Origin: Comamonadaceae bacterium
Lineage (GTDB): Bacteria; Pseudomonadota; Gammaproteobacteria; Burkholderiales; Burkholderiaceae_C
Direction: 5' to 3'
Assembly: GCA_947449025.1 (NCBI GenBank)
Contig: CANFQF010000003.1
Coordinates: forward strand, 1-57,684
Length of the DNA stretch: 57,684 nt
Shown here: positions 8,603-16,776 of the stretch, in pieces
How positions within the stretch are numbered: position 1 is the stretch's first letter
Layout of the letters: each line of letters begins with the position of its first letter
Position numbers and translations under genes: made by a program
Notes under the pieces: model-generated
What the model was told of the DNA's origin: nothing
Databases searched by the model: none
Seen by the model: only the letters and a program-made list of their open reading frames with translations

Positions 8603-9253
8603 GTGGCAGAAGAAGCAGCAGTCGAAGGCGAAGAGCCAAAAAGCAAGAAGCCGTTGATCATGGCCATCCTGGCCATCTTGGTGTCCATCATCTTGATGGC
8701 AGGTGCCATCGTGGGCACCTTGTTCGCCTCCGGCTTCTTCGAGAAGAAGGACAAACACGCGGTGGACGAGAAAGTCGCCGCCGCAGGTGGCGATGGGCAC
8801 GGCGCGCCCGCCAAAGAAGGCCAAGGCGCCGGTGACGGACACGGCGGTGGCGGTGGCGATGGCCACGGGGCCCCGGCAGCCAAGCCGGGGGCTACAGGCG
8901 CACCGGTCCCGATGGCGTCGCCTTCCATGGCCAAGTTCGAGGTGCGCTACGTCGAGCTCGAGAAAGACCTGCTGGCCAACTTGACCGGCTCCAAGAAGGT
9001 CATGCAGATCAAGGTGGCGATCATGACGCGCTACGACGACCGCGTGATCAACAATATCAAGAAGCACGAGTTCGCACTGCGCTCGGTAGCGATGGATGTG
9101 ATGCGCCAGATTCGCGCCGAGGACATCGACGCGCCCGACTTTCGCAAGCGCCTGGCCGAAAAGATCCGCGACGAGATGAACGGAACTCTCCAGAAGCTCG
9201 AGGATTTCGGCGGCATCGAAGAAATCGTCTTCACCAACTTCATCGTCCAGTAA
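8603..9253 (+). CDS. fliL: Flagellar basal body-associated protein FliL with a His/Gly-rich linker
   Basis: FliL is a single-pass inner-membrane protein that surrounds the stator units and supports torque. The 216-residue protein has a charged N-terminus, one membrane segment (about 17-43) and a periplasmic linker with three GDGHG units. The C-terminal FliL domain starts near KFEVRYVELEKDLLANL and ends in VFTNFIVQ, the usual family ending. The start is GTG at 8603, because AAGGAG lies 6 nt upstream; the ATG at 8598 is in another frame. The linker is longer than in textbook FliL and unusually His/Gly-rich. It sits 27 bp behind fliK. Confidence 0.94.
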   Translation: MAEEAAVEGEEPKSKKPLIMAILAILVSIILMAGAIVGTLFASGFFEKKDKHAVDEKVAAAGGDGHGAPAKEGQGAGDGHGGGGGDGHGAPAAKPGATGAPVPMASPSMAKFEVRYVELEKDLLANLTGSKKVMQIKVAIMTRYDDRVINNIKKHEFALRSVAMDVMRQIRAEDIDAPDFRKRLAEKIRDEMNGTLQKLEDFGGIEEIVFTNFIVQ

Positions 9254-9292
9254 AGCTCGACGACGAGCGAACGCACTCACCGGCAGCGATCC

Positions 9293-10291
9293 ATGGCCAC
9301 CTCTGAGCCCCTACTCTCCCCCGAAGAATTGGCAGCATTGACCCGGTCAATCGGAGACCGGCCTCTGGGCGAGGGTGAGGGCTACAACACCCATCTGCAG
9401 GTTCACAAGCACGACCTGGCCGCCGAGGACAGCAGCCTGGGCGTGAACCTGGCCTCGATCGACATGGTCAACGAGCGGTTCATCCGCCAGTTCCGCCTGG
9501 GCATGCTGGAGGTGCTGCGCGTCAGCCCCCGCATCAACCCGACGCGGGCGCAGATCATGCGCTTTGGCGACTATCTCAATGACCTGCGCGCGCCGCTGTC
9601 GGTCAACATCCTGCGGGTCAACCCGCTGCGCGGTTACTCGATGGCCGTGATCGAGCCGGCCGTGATCTTCAGCTCCCTGGACAGCTTCTTCGGTGGCTTC
9701 GGCCGCGGCGTCGGCCAGCTGCCCCCGGGGCGTTTGTTCACGCCGACCGAGACCCGGATCATCAAGCTGATCCTGCAGATCATGTTCCGCTCGTTCAAGG
9801 ACGCCTGGGCGCCCCTGACCACGATGGACTTCGAGCACGTCAGCTCAGAGATCAACCCCCAGTTCGCCCAGATCGCCGACGAAAGCGACCTGATTGTCCT
9901 GAGTCGCTTCGAGGCCGAGTCGACCAGTTCGGCGCCCGGCTTCATCGACATGGTCATTCCCTACATGTCCCTCAAGCCGATCCGCGACCTGCTGCGCAAC
10001 CGGCTGCAGTCTGCCGACGGCAACGATGAATCCGACAAGATCTGGCGCGACGACCTGACCTCTGCGGTCAAGGACGCACCCATCGACCTCAGGGTCTCCC
10101 TGGGCAAGGTGGAAGTCTCCATGCAACAGTTGCAAAACCTGCAGGTCGGCGATGTGCTGCCCTTTCGAAAGCCCGATTACGCACGCATGACCACCAGCGA
10201 CAAGCCGGTGTTCGATGTCGAAGTGGGCAGCCTCGGCGCGAATTCGGCCGTGATGGTGGTCAAGGCCATCGGTCCGGCCTCGAACGACTGA
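9293..10291 (+). CDS. fliM: Flagellar motor switch protein FliM
   Basis: FliM is the C-ring subunit that binds phosphorylated CheY and sets the direction of rotation. The 332-residue length is normal. The N-terminal CheY-binding peptide is recognisable (LLSPEELAAL, matching the LSQDEIDALL type). The middle domain (about 50-235) includes NPLRGYSMAVIEPAVIF and SSLDSFFGGFGRG, close to the GGFG-type signature. The C-terminal SpoA domain (about 250-325) packs against FliN. The ATG at 9293 is 39 bp behind fliL without a strong ribosome site, which suggests reinitiation or weak translation. Confidence 0.97.
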   Translation: MATSEPLLSPEELAALTRSIGDRPLGEGEGYNTHLQVHKHDLAAEDSSLGVNLASIDMVNERFIRQFRLGMLEVLRVSPRINPTRAQIMRFGDYLNDLRAPLSVNILRVNPLRGYSMAVIEPAVIFSSLDSFFGGFGRGVGQLPPGRLFTPTETRIIKLILQIMFRSFKDAWAPLTTMDFEHVSSEINPQFAQIADESDLIVLSRFEAESTSSAPGFIDMVIPYMSLKPIRDLLRNRLQSADGNDESDKIWRDDLTSAVKDAPIDLRVSLGKVEVSMQQLQNLQVGDVLPFRKPDYARMTTSDKPVFDVEVGSLGANSAVMVVKAIGPASND

Positions 10292-10326
10292 AACCCCAAG
10301 AACGCTTTACCGAAGAAAGACCCGCC

Positions 10327-10638
10327 ATGAGCAACACCGAGAACGACACCGCGGTGGCCGATGCGCCAGAGGCCGGCAACCAGATCCACCCGGACGTGCT
10401 GCAGAACATCCCCGTCACCCTGTCGGTGGAAGTCGGGCGCGCCTCGATCAAGATCCGCGACCTGATGCGCCTGTCCCAGGGCAGCGTGGTCGAACTCGAC
10501 CGCATTGCGGGCGAGCCGCTGAACCTGCTGGTGAACAACACGGTGGTCGCCCAGGGCGAGGTGGTGCTGGTCAACGAGCGCTATGGCATCCGCCTGACCC
10601 GGGTGGTGCCCGCCAACGAGCGCCTGGACTTCCTGTGA
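10327..10638 (+). CDS. fliN: Flagellar motor switch protein FliN
   Basis: FliN forms the base of the C-ring and helps deliver export substrates through FliH. The protein has 103 residues, with a variable acidic N-terminus (about 1-25) and a complete SpoA domain: IPVTLSVEVGRASIKIRDLM, then GSVVELDRIAGEPLNLLVNN and VVLVNERYGIRLTRV. It lies 35 bp after fliM. Its stop overlaps the GTG start of fliO by 4 bp, so the two are probably translationally coupled. Confidence 0.97.
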   Translation: MSNTENDTAVADAPEAGNQIHPDVLQNIPVTLSVEVGRASIKIRDLMRLSQGSVVELDRIAGEPLNLLVNNTVVAQGEVVLVNERYGIRLTRVVPANERLDFL

Positions 10639-11033
10639 GCGTCGCCATGGCTGCCTCCGCACCGGCCTCGGCCGCCACCACGGGCAGCCTGGCGCCCTCA
10701 GGCGCTGACCTGCTGCAATACGGCACCAGCTTCGCGCTGGTAATCCTGCTGCTGGTGGGCCTGCTGTGGGCGCTCAAGCGCATGCAGGGTGCACGCGGCA
10801 TCGGCCGGCAGGAAAAGCGCCTGCAGGTCGTCGAATCCATGTCCCTGGGCGCCCGCCACAAGGTGGCTCTGATCCGGGTCGACCATCGCGAGGTCTTGGT
10901 CGGCATTACCGCCACCCAGATCCAGACCCTGGCCTCCTGGACCCAGGTTCCGACGCCCGGCTCGGATGCCCATTCAACCTTCCAGGCCAACATGGCCCAA
11001 GCGCGAGCGGCCTTCGAAAAAGGTCGCGACTGA
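10635..11033 (+). CDS. fliO: Flagellar biosynthesis protein FliO
   Basis: FliO is a small membrane protein that helps assemble the FliP ring of the export gate. The 132-residue protein has an Ala/Ser/Thr-rich N-terminus, one membrane segment (about 33-50, FALVILLLVGLLWALKRM) and the cytoplasmic FliO domain (KRLQVVESMSLGARHKVALIRVDHREVLVGIT). The GTG at 10635 overlaps the fliN stop (GTGA); an in-frame ATG at 10647 is an alternative. The last A of its stop codon is the first base of the fliP start (TGATG). Confidence 0.93.
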   Translation: MSVAMAASAPASAATTGSLAPSGADLLQYGTSFALVILLLVGLLWALKRMQGARGIGRQEKRLQVVESMSLGARHKVALIRVDHREVLVGITATQIQTLASWTQVPTPGSDAHSTFQANMAQARAAFEKGRD

Positions 11034-11821
11034 TGTCCAAGCCGAACATGATGGCCACACTGCGGCGGCATCTGCCCGAGTTGGCACTGCTGGCCCTGTT
11101 CCTGCTCCCGGCTCTGTCCTGGGCGGCAGGCGTGCCCGCCCCCGGACTGCCTGGCATCACCGTGAACCAAGGCGCCGGCGGCCAGACCCAGTACAGCCTG
11201 TCGCTGCAACTGCTGGCGTTGATGACGTCACTGACGCTGCTGCCGTCGGCGCTGCTCATGATGACTGCCTTCGTCCGGATCATCATCGTCCTGTCCATCC
11301 TTCGCCAAGCGCTGGGCACCGGCCAGACGCCACCCAACGTGGTCCTGACCGGCCTGGCGCTGTTCCTGACCCTGTTCGTGATGTCCCCCGTGTTCGAGCA
11401 GATCCATGCCAACGCAATCGCCCCCTACCTGGACCAGAAGGTTTCGCTGGATCAGGCCCTGGCTGCCGGCGAAGCGCCCCTGCGCGCCTTCATGCTCAAG
11501 CAAACGCGCGAGGACGACATCGCCATGTTCATGGAGATCGCCCGCAACCGGCCGGTGGCCAGCGCCGGCGAAGTGCCCTTCACCACCCTGGTGCCGGCCT
11601 TCCTCACGTCTGAACTCAAGAGCGCCTTCACCATCGGCTTCCTGATCTACATCCCTTTCGTGGTGATCGATCTGATCGTCTCCAGTGTGCTGATGTCGAT
11701 GGGGATGATGATGCTTTCGCCCATGATGATTTCCATGCCCTTCAAGCTGATGCTGTTCGTGCTGGTCGATGGCTGGAGCCTGATCATGGGATCGCTGGCC
11801 TCCAGCTTCGCGATGCCCTAG
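11033..11821 (+). CDS. fliP: Flagellar export gate protein FliP
   Basis: FliP forms the pentameric core of the FliPQR export pore. The 262-residue protein begins with a cleavable-type signal peptide (about 1-31, ending LPALSWAAG), as is typical of FliP. Conserved segments are present: MMTAFVRIIIVLSILRQALGTGQTPPNVVL, split here only by the family's usual order, and FLIYIPFVVIDLIV followed by SMGMMMLSP. The start at 11033 shares one base with the fliO stop. Confidence 0.97.
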   Translation: MSKPNMMATLRRHLPELALLALFLLPALSWAAGVPAPGLPGITVNQGAGGQTQYSLSLQLLALMTSLTLLPSALLMMTAFVRIIIVLSILRQALGTGQTPPNVVLTGLALFLTLFVMSPVFEQIHANAIAPYLDQKVSLDQALAAGEAPLRAFMLKQTREDDIAMFMEIARNRPVASAGEVPFTTLVPAFLTSELKSAFTIGFLIYIPFVVIDLIVSSVLMSMGMMMLSPMMISMPFKLMLFVLVDGWSLIMGSLASSFAMP

Positions 11822-11854
11822 GGCCGGCGCAGCAAGCAACGCAAACAAAGGATC

Positions 11855-12130
11855 ATGACAATGGACGCCTCAATGGTTGTGGACCTCGGCCGGCAGGCCC
11901 TGTGGGCGACAGTCGTGATCAGCGCGCCGCTGCTGGCGGTGGCCCTGATCGTCGGCCTGGTAGTCGGCATCATCCAGGCGGCCACCTCGATCAACGAGAT
12001 GACGCTCAGCTTCATTCCCAAGCTGATCGCGCTGGGCCTGTCGCTGCTGCTTTTCGGTAACTGGATGCTGGGCGTGCTGGTGGACTTCACCCGCGGCATC
12101 TTCCAGCGCATCCCCAGCCTGTTCACCTGA
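11855..12130 (+). CDS. fliQ: Flagellar export gate protein FliQ
   Basis: FliQ packs around the FliP-FliR core of the export gate. The 91-residue protein has two long hydrophobic hairpin helices: VDLGRQALWATVVISAPLLAVALIVG and FIPKLIALGLSLLLFGNWML, with the conserved QAATSINEMTLSFIPK between them. Two ATGs are possible. The second, at 11861, is 8 nt behind AAAGGA and may be the true start; the first, at 11855, is only 2 nt away from it. Confidence 0.96.
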   Translation: MTMDASMVVDLGRQALWATVVISAPLLAVALIVGLVVGIIQAATSINEMTLSFIPKLIALGLSLLLFGNWMLGVLVDFTRGIFQRIPSLFT

Positions 12131-12175
12131 GCGGCTGGACAGGCGCATCACGCAGACCGTGCAAGAGACCTCGCC

Positions 12176-12952
12176 ATGACGCTGCTCACCGCAGACATCA
12201 TTGGGAAGTTCTACACCTTCCTCTGGCCGATGCTGCGCATCTCGGCGTTGATGTTGACCGCGCCTCTTTTTGCCCAAGCCGCCTTCAATGTGCGCCTGCG
12301 CGTTCTGCTGGCCCTGGTGCTGACCTGGCTGGTCTTTCCCCTGTACGAATGGCCGGTTGTCGATCCGGTCTCATCGGCAGGGCTCAAGGAGATCTTCAAT
12401 CAAGTTCTGATCGGCAGCCTGGCGGGCCTGGTGCTGCAGGTGGTGGTCGCGGCCGTGGTGGTTGCCGGCCAGAGCGCCGCATCCTCCATGGGCTTGGCCA
12501 TGGCCAGCATGATGGACCCCAACTTGGGCTCGGTACCGGTGATCTCGCAGTTTCTATTTTTGCTTGCATCCCTGGTGCTGGTCAGCAGCGGAGGACACGC
12601 GATCTTGCTGTCCATGATCCTGGAGAGCTTTCGCACCCTGCCGATTGGGACCTCGATCCTCACGCCGACTTCGCTCAATCTGGTCCTGCGCTGGTCGACC
12701 ATGATCTTCCTGGGCGGCGTGCTGGTCGCGTTGCCGATCATGATCGCGATGCTGTTCGTCAACGTCGGGGTCGGGATCGTTTCCCGCGCCGCTCCCAGCC
12801 TGAACGTGTTCTCGCTGGGGTTCCCGGCCTCCATCGCGGGTGGCTTCCTGGTGCTGTTCATCTTCCTGGGCTCCATGGTGGGCCGCATGGAATGGCTCTG
12901 GCTGTCCGGCTTCGACGTCGTGCGCGACCTGCTGGGAGTGCCCCGTGGCTGA
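12176..12952 (+). CDS. fliR: Flagellar export gate protein FliR
   Basis: FliR completes the export-gate helical core (one copy with five FliP and four FliQ). The 258-residue protein is almost entirely hydrophobic, with about six membrane segments. Family features include the N-terminal FLWPMLRISALMLTAPLF and the AGQSAASSMGLAMASMMDP loop. It ends 8 bp inside the start of flhB, in the same order found in most flagellar operons. Confidence 0.97.
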   Translation: MTLLTADIIGKFYTFLWPMLRISALMLTAPLFAQAAFNVRLRVLLALVLTWLVFPLYEWPVVDPVSSAGLKEIFNQVLIGSLAGLVLQVVVAAVVVAGQSAASSMGLAMASMMDPNLGSVPVISQFLFLLASLVLVSSGGHAILLSMILESFRTLPIGTSILTPTSLNLVLRWSTMIFLGGVLVALPIMIAMLFVNVGVGIVSRAAPSLNVFSLGFPASIAGGFLVLFIFLGSMVGRMEWLWLSGFDVVRDLLGVPRG

Positions 12953-14108
12953 ACACAGCGGGCAGGACCGCACCGAAGAACCCACAGCGCGGCGCCTCAA
13001 GAAAGCGCGCGATGAAGGCCAGGTTGCGCGATCGACCGAACTGCCCGCCGCGGCGGTGGTTATTTCCGCCCTGCTGGTGCTCGCACTGTCGGGCCCCTGG
13101 ATGATCACCCGGCTGGCGTCCCAGTTCGCAGCCGGCTTTCGCTTCGACCGCAAGACCCTGGATCAGCCGCTGCTGCTGGCTGCCACCTTCGCCGACCAGA
13201 CCGCCAACGGACTGGTGGTGATCGCCCCCATCCTGGGCACCACCCTGGCGATGGCCATCCTCGGTTCGGCCATGACCGGTGGCTTTCTGTTTGCCACCTC
13301 CGCCATCGCCCCCAAAGGCGAAAAGCTCAACATCTTCAATGGTCTCAAGCGGATCTTCGGCACGCACGCGCTGATCGAGCTGACCAAGGCAGTCCTCAAG
13401 TGCGTCTTGGTCGGCGCGGCCGTCTGGATGAGCGTGTCGCTGCGCATGGACGACCTGCTGCGCGTAGGTGAAATGCCGCTCGAGCCCGCCCTGGCACTGG
13501 CCGGGCGGATCACCATGGAATCAGCGCTGGCCGTTTCACTGGCACTGGCGCTGATCGCGGTCATCGACGTGCCCTGGCAAAAATATTCCTTCACCAAGCG
13601 CATGCGCATGACCCGGCAAGAGGTCAAAGACGAGATGAAGGAGATGGAGGGCAGCCCGGAGGTCAAGGGCTACATCCGTCGCCGCCAGCGCGAGATGGCC
13701 AACGCCCGGATGATGCAGCGGGTCAAGGATGCCGACGTGGTGATCACCAACCCCGAGCACTTTGCGGTCGCACTCGAATACGACCCCGCTGGCGACGGCG
13801 CGCCGATCGTGGTGGCCAAGGGCAGCGACTTCATGGCAGCCCAGATCCGCGCCGAGGCCAGCAAATGCGGAGTCCACATGTTCCCCGCACCCGAGTTGGC
13901 GCGAGCGCTCTACTTCACCACCGAAGCCGAGCATCCTGTACCCGAGGCTCTCTATCACGCGGTGGCCCAGGTCATCGCCTACGTCTTCAGTCTCGAGGGC
14001 GCACAGCCCGGACGGGGCGGCATGCGCAAGCCCAGCCCGAAGGTCCCGCCGGCCATGCGCTTTGACGCCTCCGGCCAACGCCTCGAACCCGAATTTGCGA
14101 CCCCCTGA
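12945..14108 (+). CDS. flhB: Flagellar export switch protein FlhB, NPEH variant
   Basis: FlhB controls the export switch from rod/hook to filament substrates after autocleavage in its C-terminal domain. The 387-residue protein has a typical N-terminus (QDRTEEPTARRLKKARDEGQ, residues about 6-25), four membrane segments and the cytoplasmic domain. The cleavage motif is N269-P270-E271-H272. The scissile Asn-Pro bond is kept at the classical position, but the usual Thr is Glu. The start is GTG at 12945, with GGGAG about 7 nt upstream, overlapping fliR by 8 bp. Confidence 0.96.
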   Translation: MAEHSGQDRTEEPTARRLKKARDEGQVARSTELPAAAVVISALLVLALSGPWMITRLASQFAAGFRFDRKTLDQPLLLAATFADQTANGLVVIAPILGTTLAMAILGSAMTGGFLFATSAIAPKGEKLNIFNGLKRIFGTHALIELTKAVLKCVLVGAAVWMSVSLRMDDLLRVGEMPLEPALALAGRITMESALAVSLALALIAVIDVPWQKYSFTKRMRMTRQEVKDEMKEMEGSPEVKGYIRRRQREMANARMMQRVKDADVVITNPEHFAVALEYDPAGDGAPIVVAKGSDFMAAQIRAEASKCGVHMFPAPELARALYFTTEAEHPVPEALYHAVAQVIAYVFSLEGAQPGRGGMRKPSPKVPPAMRFDASGQRLEPEFATP

Positions 14109-14125
14109 CCCAGGGAAACCAGACC

Positions 14126-15100
14126 ATGACCCCACCGACCGTTGGCTTCCATGTACAGCCCGAGGGCTTTCACAGCGCCGAAGATGCGCGCCGCATGCAG
14201 CAGATGGCCCAAGCCATGCTGGCCGACCGTCGCCATCTCGCCCTCACCAGCCCCGATCCGGAGTTGCTGGCCGATTACAGCCGGCTGCTGGTCCGCGACC
14301 TGCGCCGCGATCCACAGATCAAGGTGTTGCCGCATCTGCCCAGCACCAGCGAGTACCTCCTAGACCATATCAACGGACTGCTGGCCGACCTACCGATCGA
14401 CCAGGTTCTCGACCGGGATGTCGCATCGCACCGTCCGGTCCAGGTCTTGGTCGTACCCGACACGCCCCAGCTCACCGCGGAAGGTCTGACCTTGCTGGTG
14501 CGTCTGGTCAATGATTTGCCCGGCGCCAATCTGCGCTTGGTGTTGGTCCAGGGCCGTGACCTGGCGGTCACCGAAAGCCTGCGCGCACTGGGCCCGCAAC
14601 TGCTGCACTGGAGCATCCTGCCTCCGGGCATGACCGCAGCCCAGGCCGCTCAGGCCGCCCAGGCCCGGGAAGCACTGCGCGAGGCCATTCAGGCCGGCCC
14701 GAAAGGCGACATCACCGCCCCAGACCTGGCACCCCGCGAGGGCCGAGGCAAGCGCGGCGCGCGCACCGGCGGCCGCCAGCAGCCGGTAGGCCGCGCGAGC
14801 ACCGCAGACCTGGGCTGGGCCGGGATGGCCAAGCCGTCCTGGTTTGGCCAGGCGGCCCCCGCGTTGACAGCCCGGACCGGCAGCCATGCGGCTCGCCACA
14901 CCCGCCCTCGCCCCTTGGGCACTGCAGCCACAACACAAAGTCCGGTCGCCCCGACTGCACGCCGCAATTGGGCGATGCTCACTGGCGGCCTGGCGCTCAG
15001 CGCTGCGCTGGCGGTCGCCCTGGGCGTCTGGATTTCCACTCACTCGCCGGCGCCGCGGCCGATGGCCGCTGCAGGCCAGAGCGCGGCCCCCCTGCGCTGA
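14126..15100 (+). CDS. Unknown membrane protein with a possible P-loop-less AAA-type domain
   Basis: The protein has 324 residues and no certain family. Residues about 1-195 have a mixed alpha/beta pattern. The segment VQVLVVPDTPQLTAEGLTLLVRLVND followed by NLRLVLVQGRDL resembles the Walker-B to sensor-1 region of ExeA/GspA-type AAA ATPases, here quoted in two parts. A Walker A motif is missing: where GKT is expected the protein reads TSPDPELLADYS. A basic, low-complexity linker (about 200-280) is followed by one membrane segment (about 283-303) and a short tail, an arrangement also seen in GspA. The relation is inference. It follows flhB by 17 bp and is surely in the flagellar transcript. 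Confidence 0.75.
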   Translation: MTPPTVGFHVQPEGFHSAEDARRMQQMAQAMLADRRHLALTSPDPELLADYSRLLVRDLRRDPQIKVLPHLPSTSEYLLDHINGLLADLPIDQVLDRDVASHRPVQVLVVPDTPQLTAEGLTLLVRLVNDLPGANLRLVLVQGRDLAVTESLRALGPQLLHWSILPPGMTAAQAAQAAQAREALREAIQAGPKGDITAPDLAPREGRGKRGARTGGRQQPVGRASTADLGWAGMAKPSWFGQAAPALTARTGSHAARHTRPRPLGTAATTQSPVAPTARRNWAMLTGGLALSAALAVALGVWISTHSPAPRPMAAAGQSAAPLR

Positions 15101-15107
15101 AGCGCTC

Positions 15108-15485
15108 ATGTCGGACCCGTCCATCATCGGCAGCGGCAAGCCGCACACGGTCACGCTGGCCGAAGGCAGCACCGTGGCCACACAACGGCCGGCGCGCGCT
15201 GCGAGCGATCGCCTGCCCGAGGATTTGCCCTTGCCAGTCCGGGAGGGCCATGCGCCGGAGCCGCTGCCGGACCCTGTGCGGAAGGTGGCGCAGCTGCGGA
15301 CCAAGAGCAACACAGAGGACGCCATCGCAAGCCGGGCAGCCCCCCCGCGCGCCGCCGAAACCCTTTCGGCTCCCAGCCCCCTGCTCACGCGAATCACCGA
15401 ACTGGAAAAGCGCAACCGAGATATTCGGTCGCAACTCGAAAGAGCCACGGACGCTAACGGCAAGTCCGGGGCACTGCAGCGCTAG
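15108..15485 (+). CDS. Small hypothetical protein with a C-terminal coiled coil
   Basis: The predicted protein has 125 residues. The first 90 are Pro/Ala/Arg-rich and probably disordered. Residues about 92-118 (LLTRITELEKRNRDIRSQLERAT) look like a short coiled coil. The ATG at 15108 is 7 bp behind the stop of the preceding gene, and the next gene begins 45 bp downstream, so spacing fits one operon. No ribosome site stands out. The function is unknown. It could pair with the coiled-coil membrane protein encoded next. Confidence 0.6.
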   Translation: MSDPSIIGSGKPHTVTLAEGSTVATQRPARAASDRLPEDLPLPVREGHAPEPLPDPVRKVAQLRTKSNTEDAIASRAAPPRAAETLSAPSPLLTRITELEKRNRDIRSQLERATDANGKSGALQR

Positions 15486-15530
15486 CGCGCCGCAGGGATC
15501 GCGCAAGCGCACAGAAAAACAGGAGTTCCC

Positions 15531-16610
15531 ATGAACGCACCCGCAAAAAACGAGGGACCGGCCGCTGAGGCCAGCGGCTTCGTGCTCGCATCCGAGCCGC
15601 CCGTGCTCGACGCAGTCGACCCGGCAGACTCACATGGAGACACTGCGGGCCTGACGGACAACCGTCATGAGGTGTCGGGCGCCAATGCGCACGATCACGA
15701 TCACGCCTACGCCCAGGCATTTGCTTCGGCAGAGACCCTGGACAAATTGGCCGCTGCCACGCTCGACGCAGCCGACCTCGCCAACCGGGGTGCTGAGGCT
15801 GCAGCCAGCACGGCAACCGAACTGCGCAAAGCCCAGGAATTGGCGCGCAAAGTCCAGGAGACAGCGCACAAGCAAGCCCTCATCCTTCTCATCTCCACCA
15901 CGCTGATCATGGTGATCTGCATGGGCTTTTTTGTGGTCACCGGCATTCGGATGAACAGCCGGATCAATCAACTCGACCTGACCATCGACGCCGTGGTCAA
16001 ACGGGTGATCGACCTCAACGCGGGCGTCGAATCGCTCGACCAGATGAAAGGCTCGGTCGGCGCTCTGGCCAAAGAGGTGGAAACCCTGGCCAAGGCCTCG
16101 GCAGAGGTGGGCGCCAAACTCGAGAGCGCAGTCCGGCAGACTGAGGCGATCAGCGCGCAGATTCCAAGCAAGACCGCGCAGCAAGTTGCCAGCAGCGCAC
16201 AAGGCGTGGCACGTCAGGTCGACGCACTGGGTGCCCGGCTGCAGGCCCAGGCCAACGCGGTGCAGGCGCTCTCGCGAGACGTGCAGGCGCTCAAGGGCGG
16301 CGTGGGCAATGTGGACAAACTCAACCGCGACGTGCAGGCGTTAGTAACGCTGCAGCGTGAGCGCTATCTCGAGGCGGCCCAGCGTGCACAGGCCCCCACC
16401 CCTGCCCCAAGCGCTGCGCCCGCTGCAGCACCCACGCCCGCCAGGCCCACCCAGCTTCCGGGCACCGCGGCGGCCGCGCGTCCGGCCGAACGCGAGGCCG
16501 GTAGCGACCGTGCCTTGCAATACCCGCGGCCGCAGCCGCCGGCCAGCCCCAATGCGCAGCCGACCGCCAACCCGAACGTGATCTCGGTTCCGCCCAAGCC
16601 TCAGCCCTGA
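15531..16610 (+). CDS. Unknown membrane protein with long coiled coil and Pro/Ala-rich tail
   Basis: The protein has 359 residues. It has an acidic N-terminus with a short His cluster (HDHDH, 54-58), an amphipathic helix (about 65-113), one membrane segment (about 116-138), a long periplasmic coiled coil (about 140-290, heptad-like repeats of Ala/Val/Leu) and a Pro/Ala-rich tail (about 295-359). AGGAG lies about 8 nt before the ATG. The architecture suggests a structural or scaffold protein. It is the last gene of the fliK-flhB operon, and its neighbours include another single-pass protein, so a membrane complex linked to the flagellum is possible but not shown. Confidence 0.8.
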   Translation: MNAPAKNEGPAAEASGFVLASEPPVLDAVDPADSHGDTAGLTDNRHEVSGANAHDHDHAYAQAFASAETLDKLAAATLDAADLANRGAEAAASTATELRKAQELARKVQETAHKQALILLISTTLIMVICMGFFVVTGIRMNSRINQLDLTIDAVVKRVIDLNAGVESLDQMKGSVGALAKEVETLAKASAEVGAKLESAVRQTEAISAQIPSKTAQQVASSAQGVARQVDALGARLQAQANAVQALSRDVQALKGGVGNVDKLNRDVQALVTLQRERYLEAAQRAQAPTPAPSAAPAAAPTPARPTQLPGTAAAARPAEREAGSDRALQYPRPQPPASPNAQPTANPNVISVPPKPQP

Positions 16611-16616
16611 AATCGC

Positions 16617-16688
16617 AGAGCGCCTTGAGCGCTCTCTCCGAGTTTTGCGCATCGAGCGCTCTCTCCGCGGTTTGCGCTCTATGAGCGC
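16617..16688. repeat. Cluster of GAGCGC hairpins and a 27-bp tandem repeat between convergent genes
   Basis: Two 27-bp units lie in tandem (16627-16653 and 16654-16680), identical at 22 of 27 positions and each starting with the palindrome GAGCGCTC. A stem of 7 bp with a 5-nt loop (16617-16635) precedes a T-rich patch (16643-16646). A second stem of 6 bp (16674-16688) follows. The cluster sits between the end of the flagellar plus-strand operon and the end of the minus-strand activator gene, so it may serve as a bidirectional, imperfect terminator. Confidence 0.55.
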
Positions 16689-16776
16689 CAAGGTGCAGCG
16701 CCGCAGACAGCGCAGCACCGGGAAAATAGTTTGGGTCCACCAAGGGGGCAGGATCGCGCCCCCCACTTGCACCGGG

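Noticed and set aside
8114-9280. 388-codon open frame antisense to fliK-fliL
   Set aside because: The sense strand encodes two recognised flagellar proteins with proper spacing; the antisense product is low complexity.
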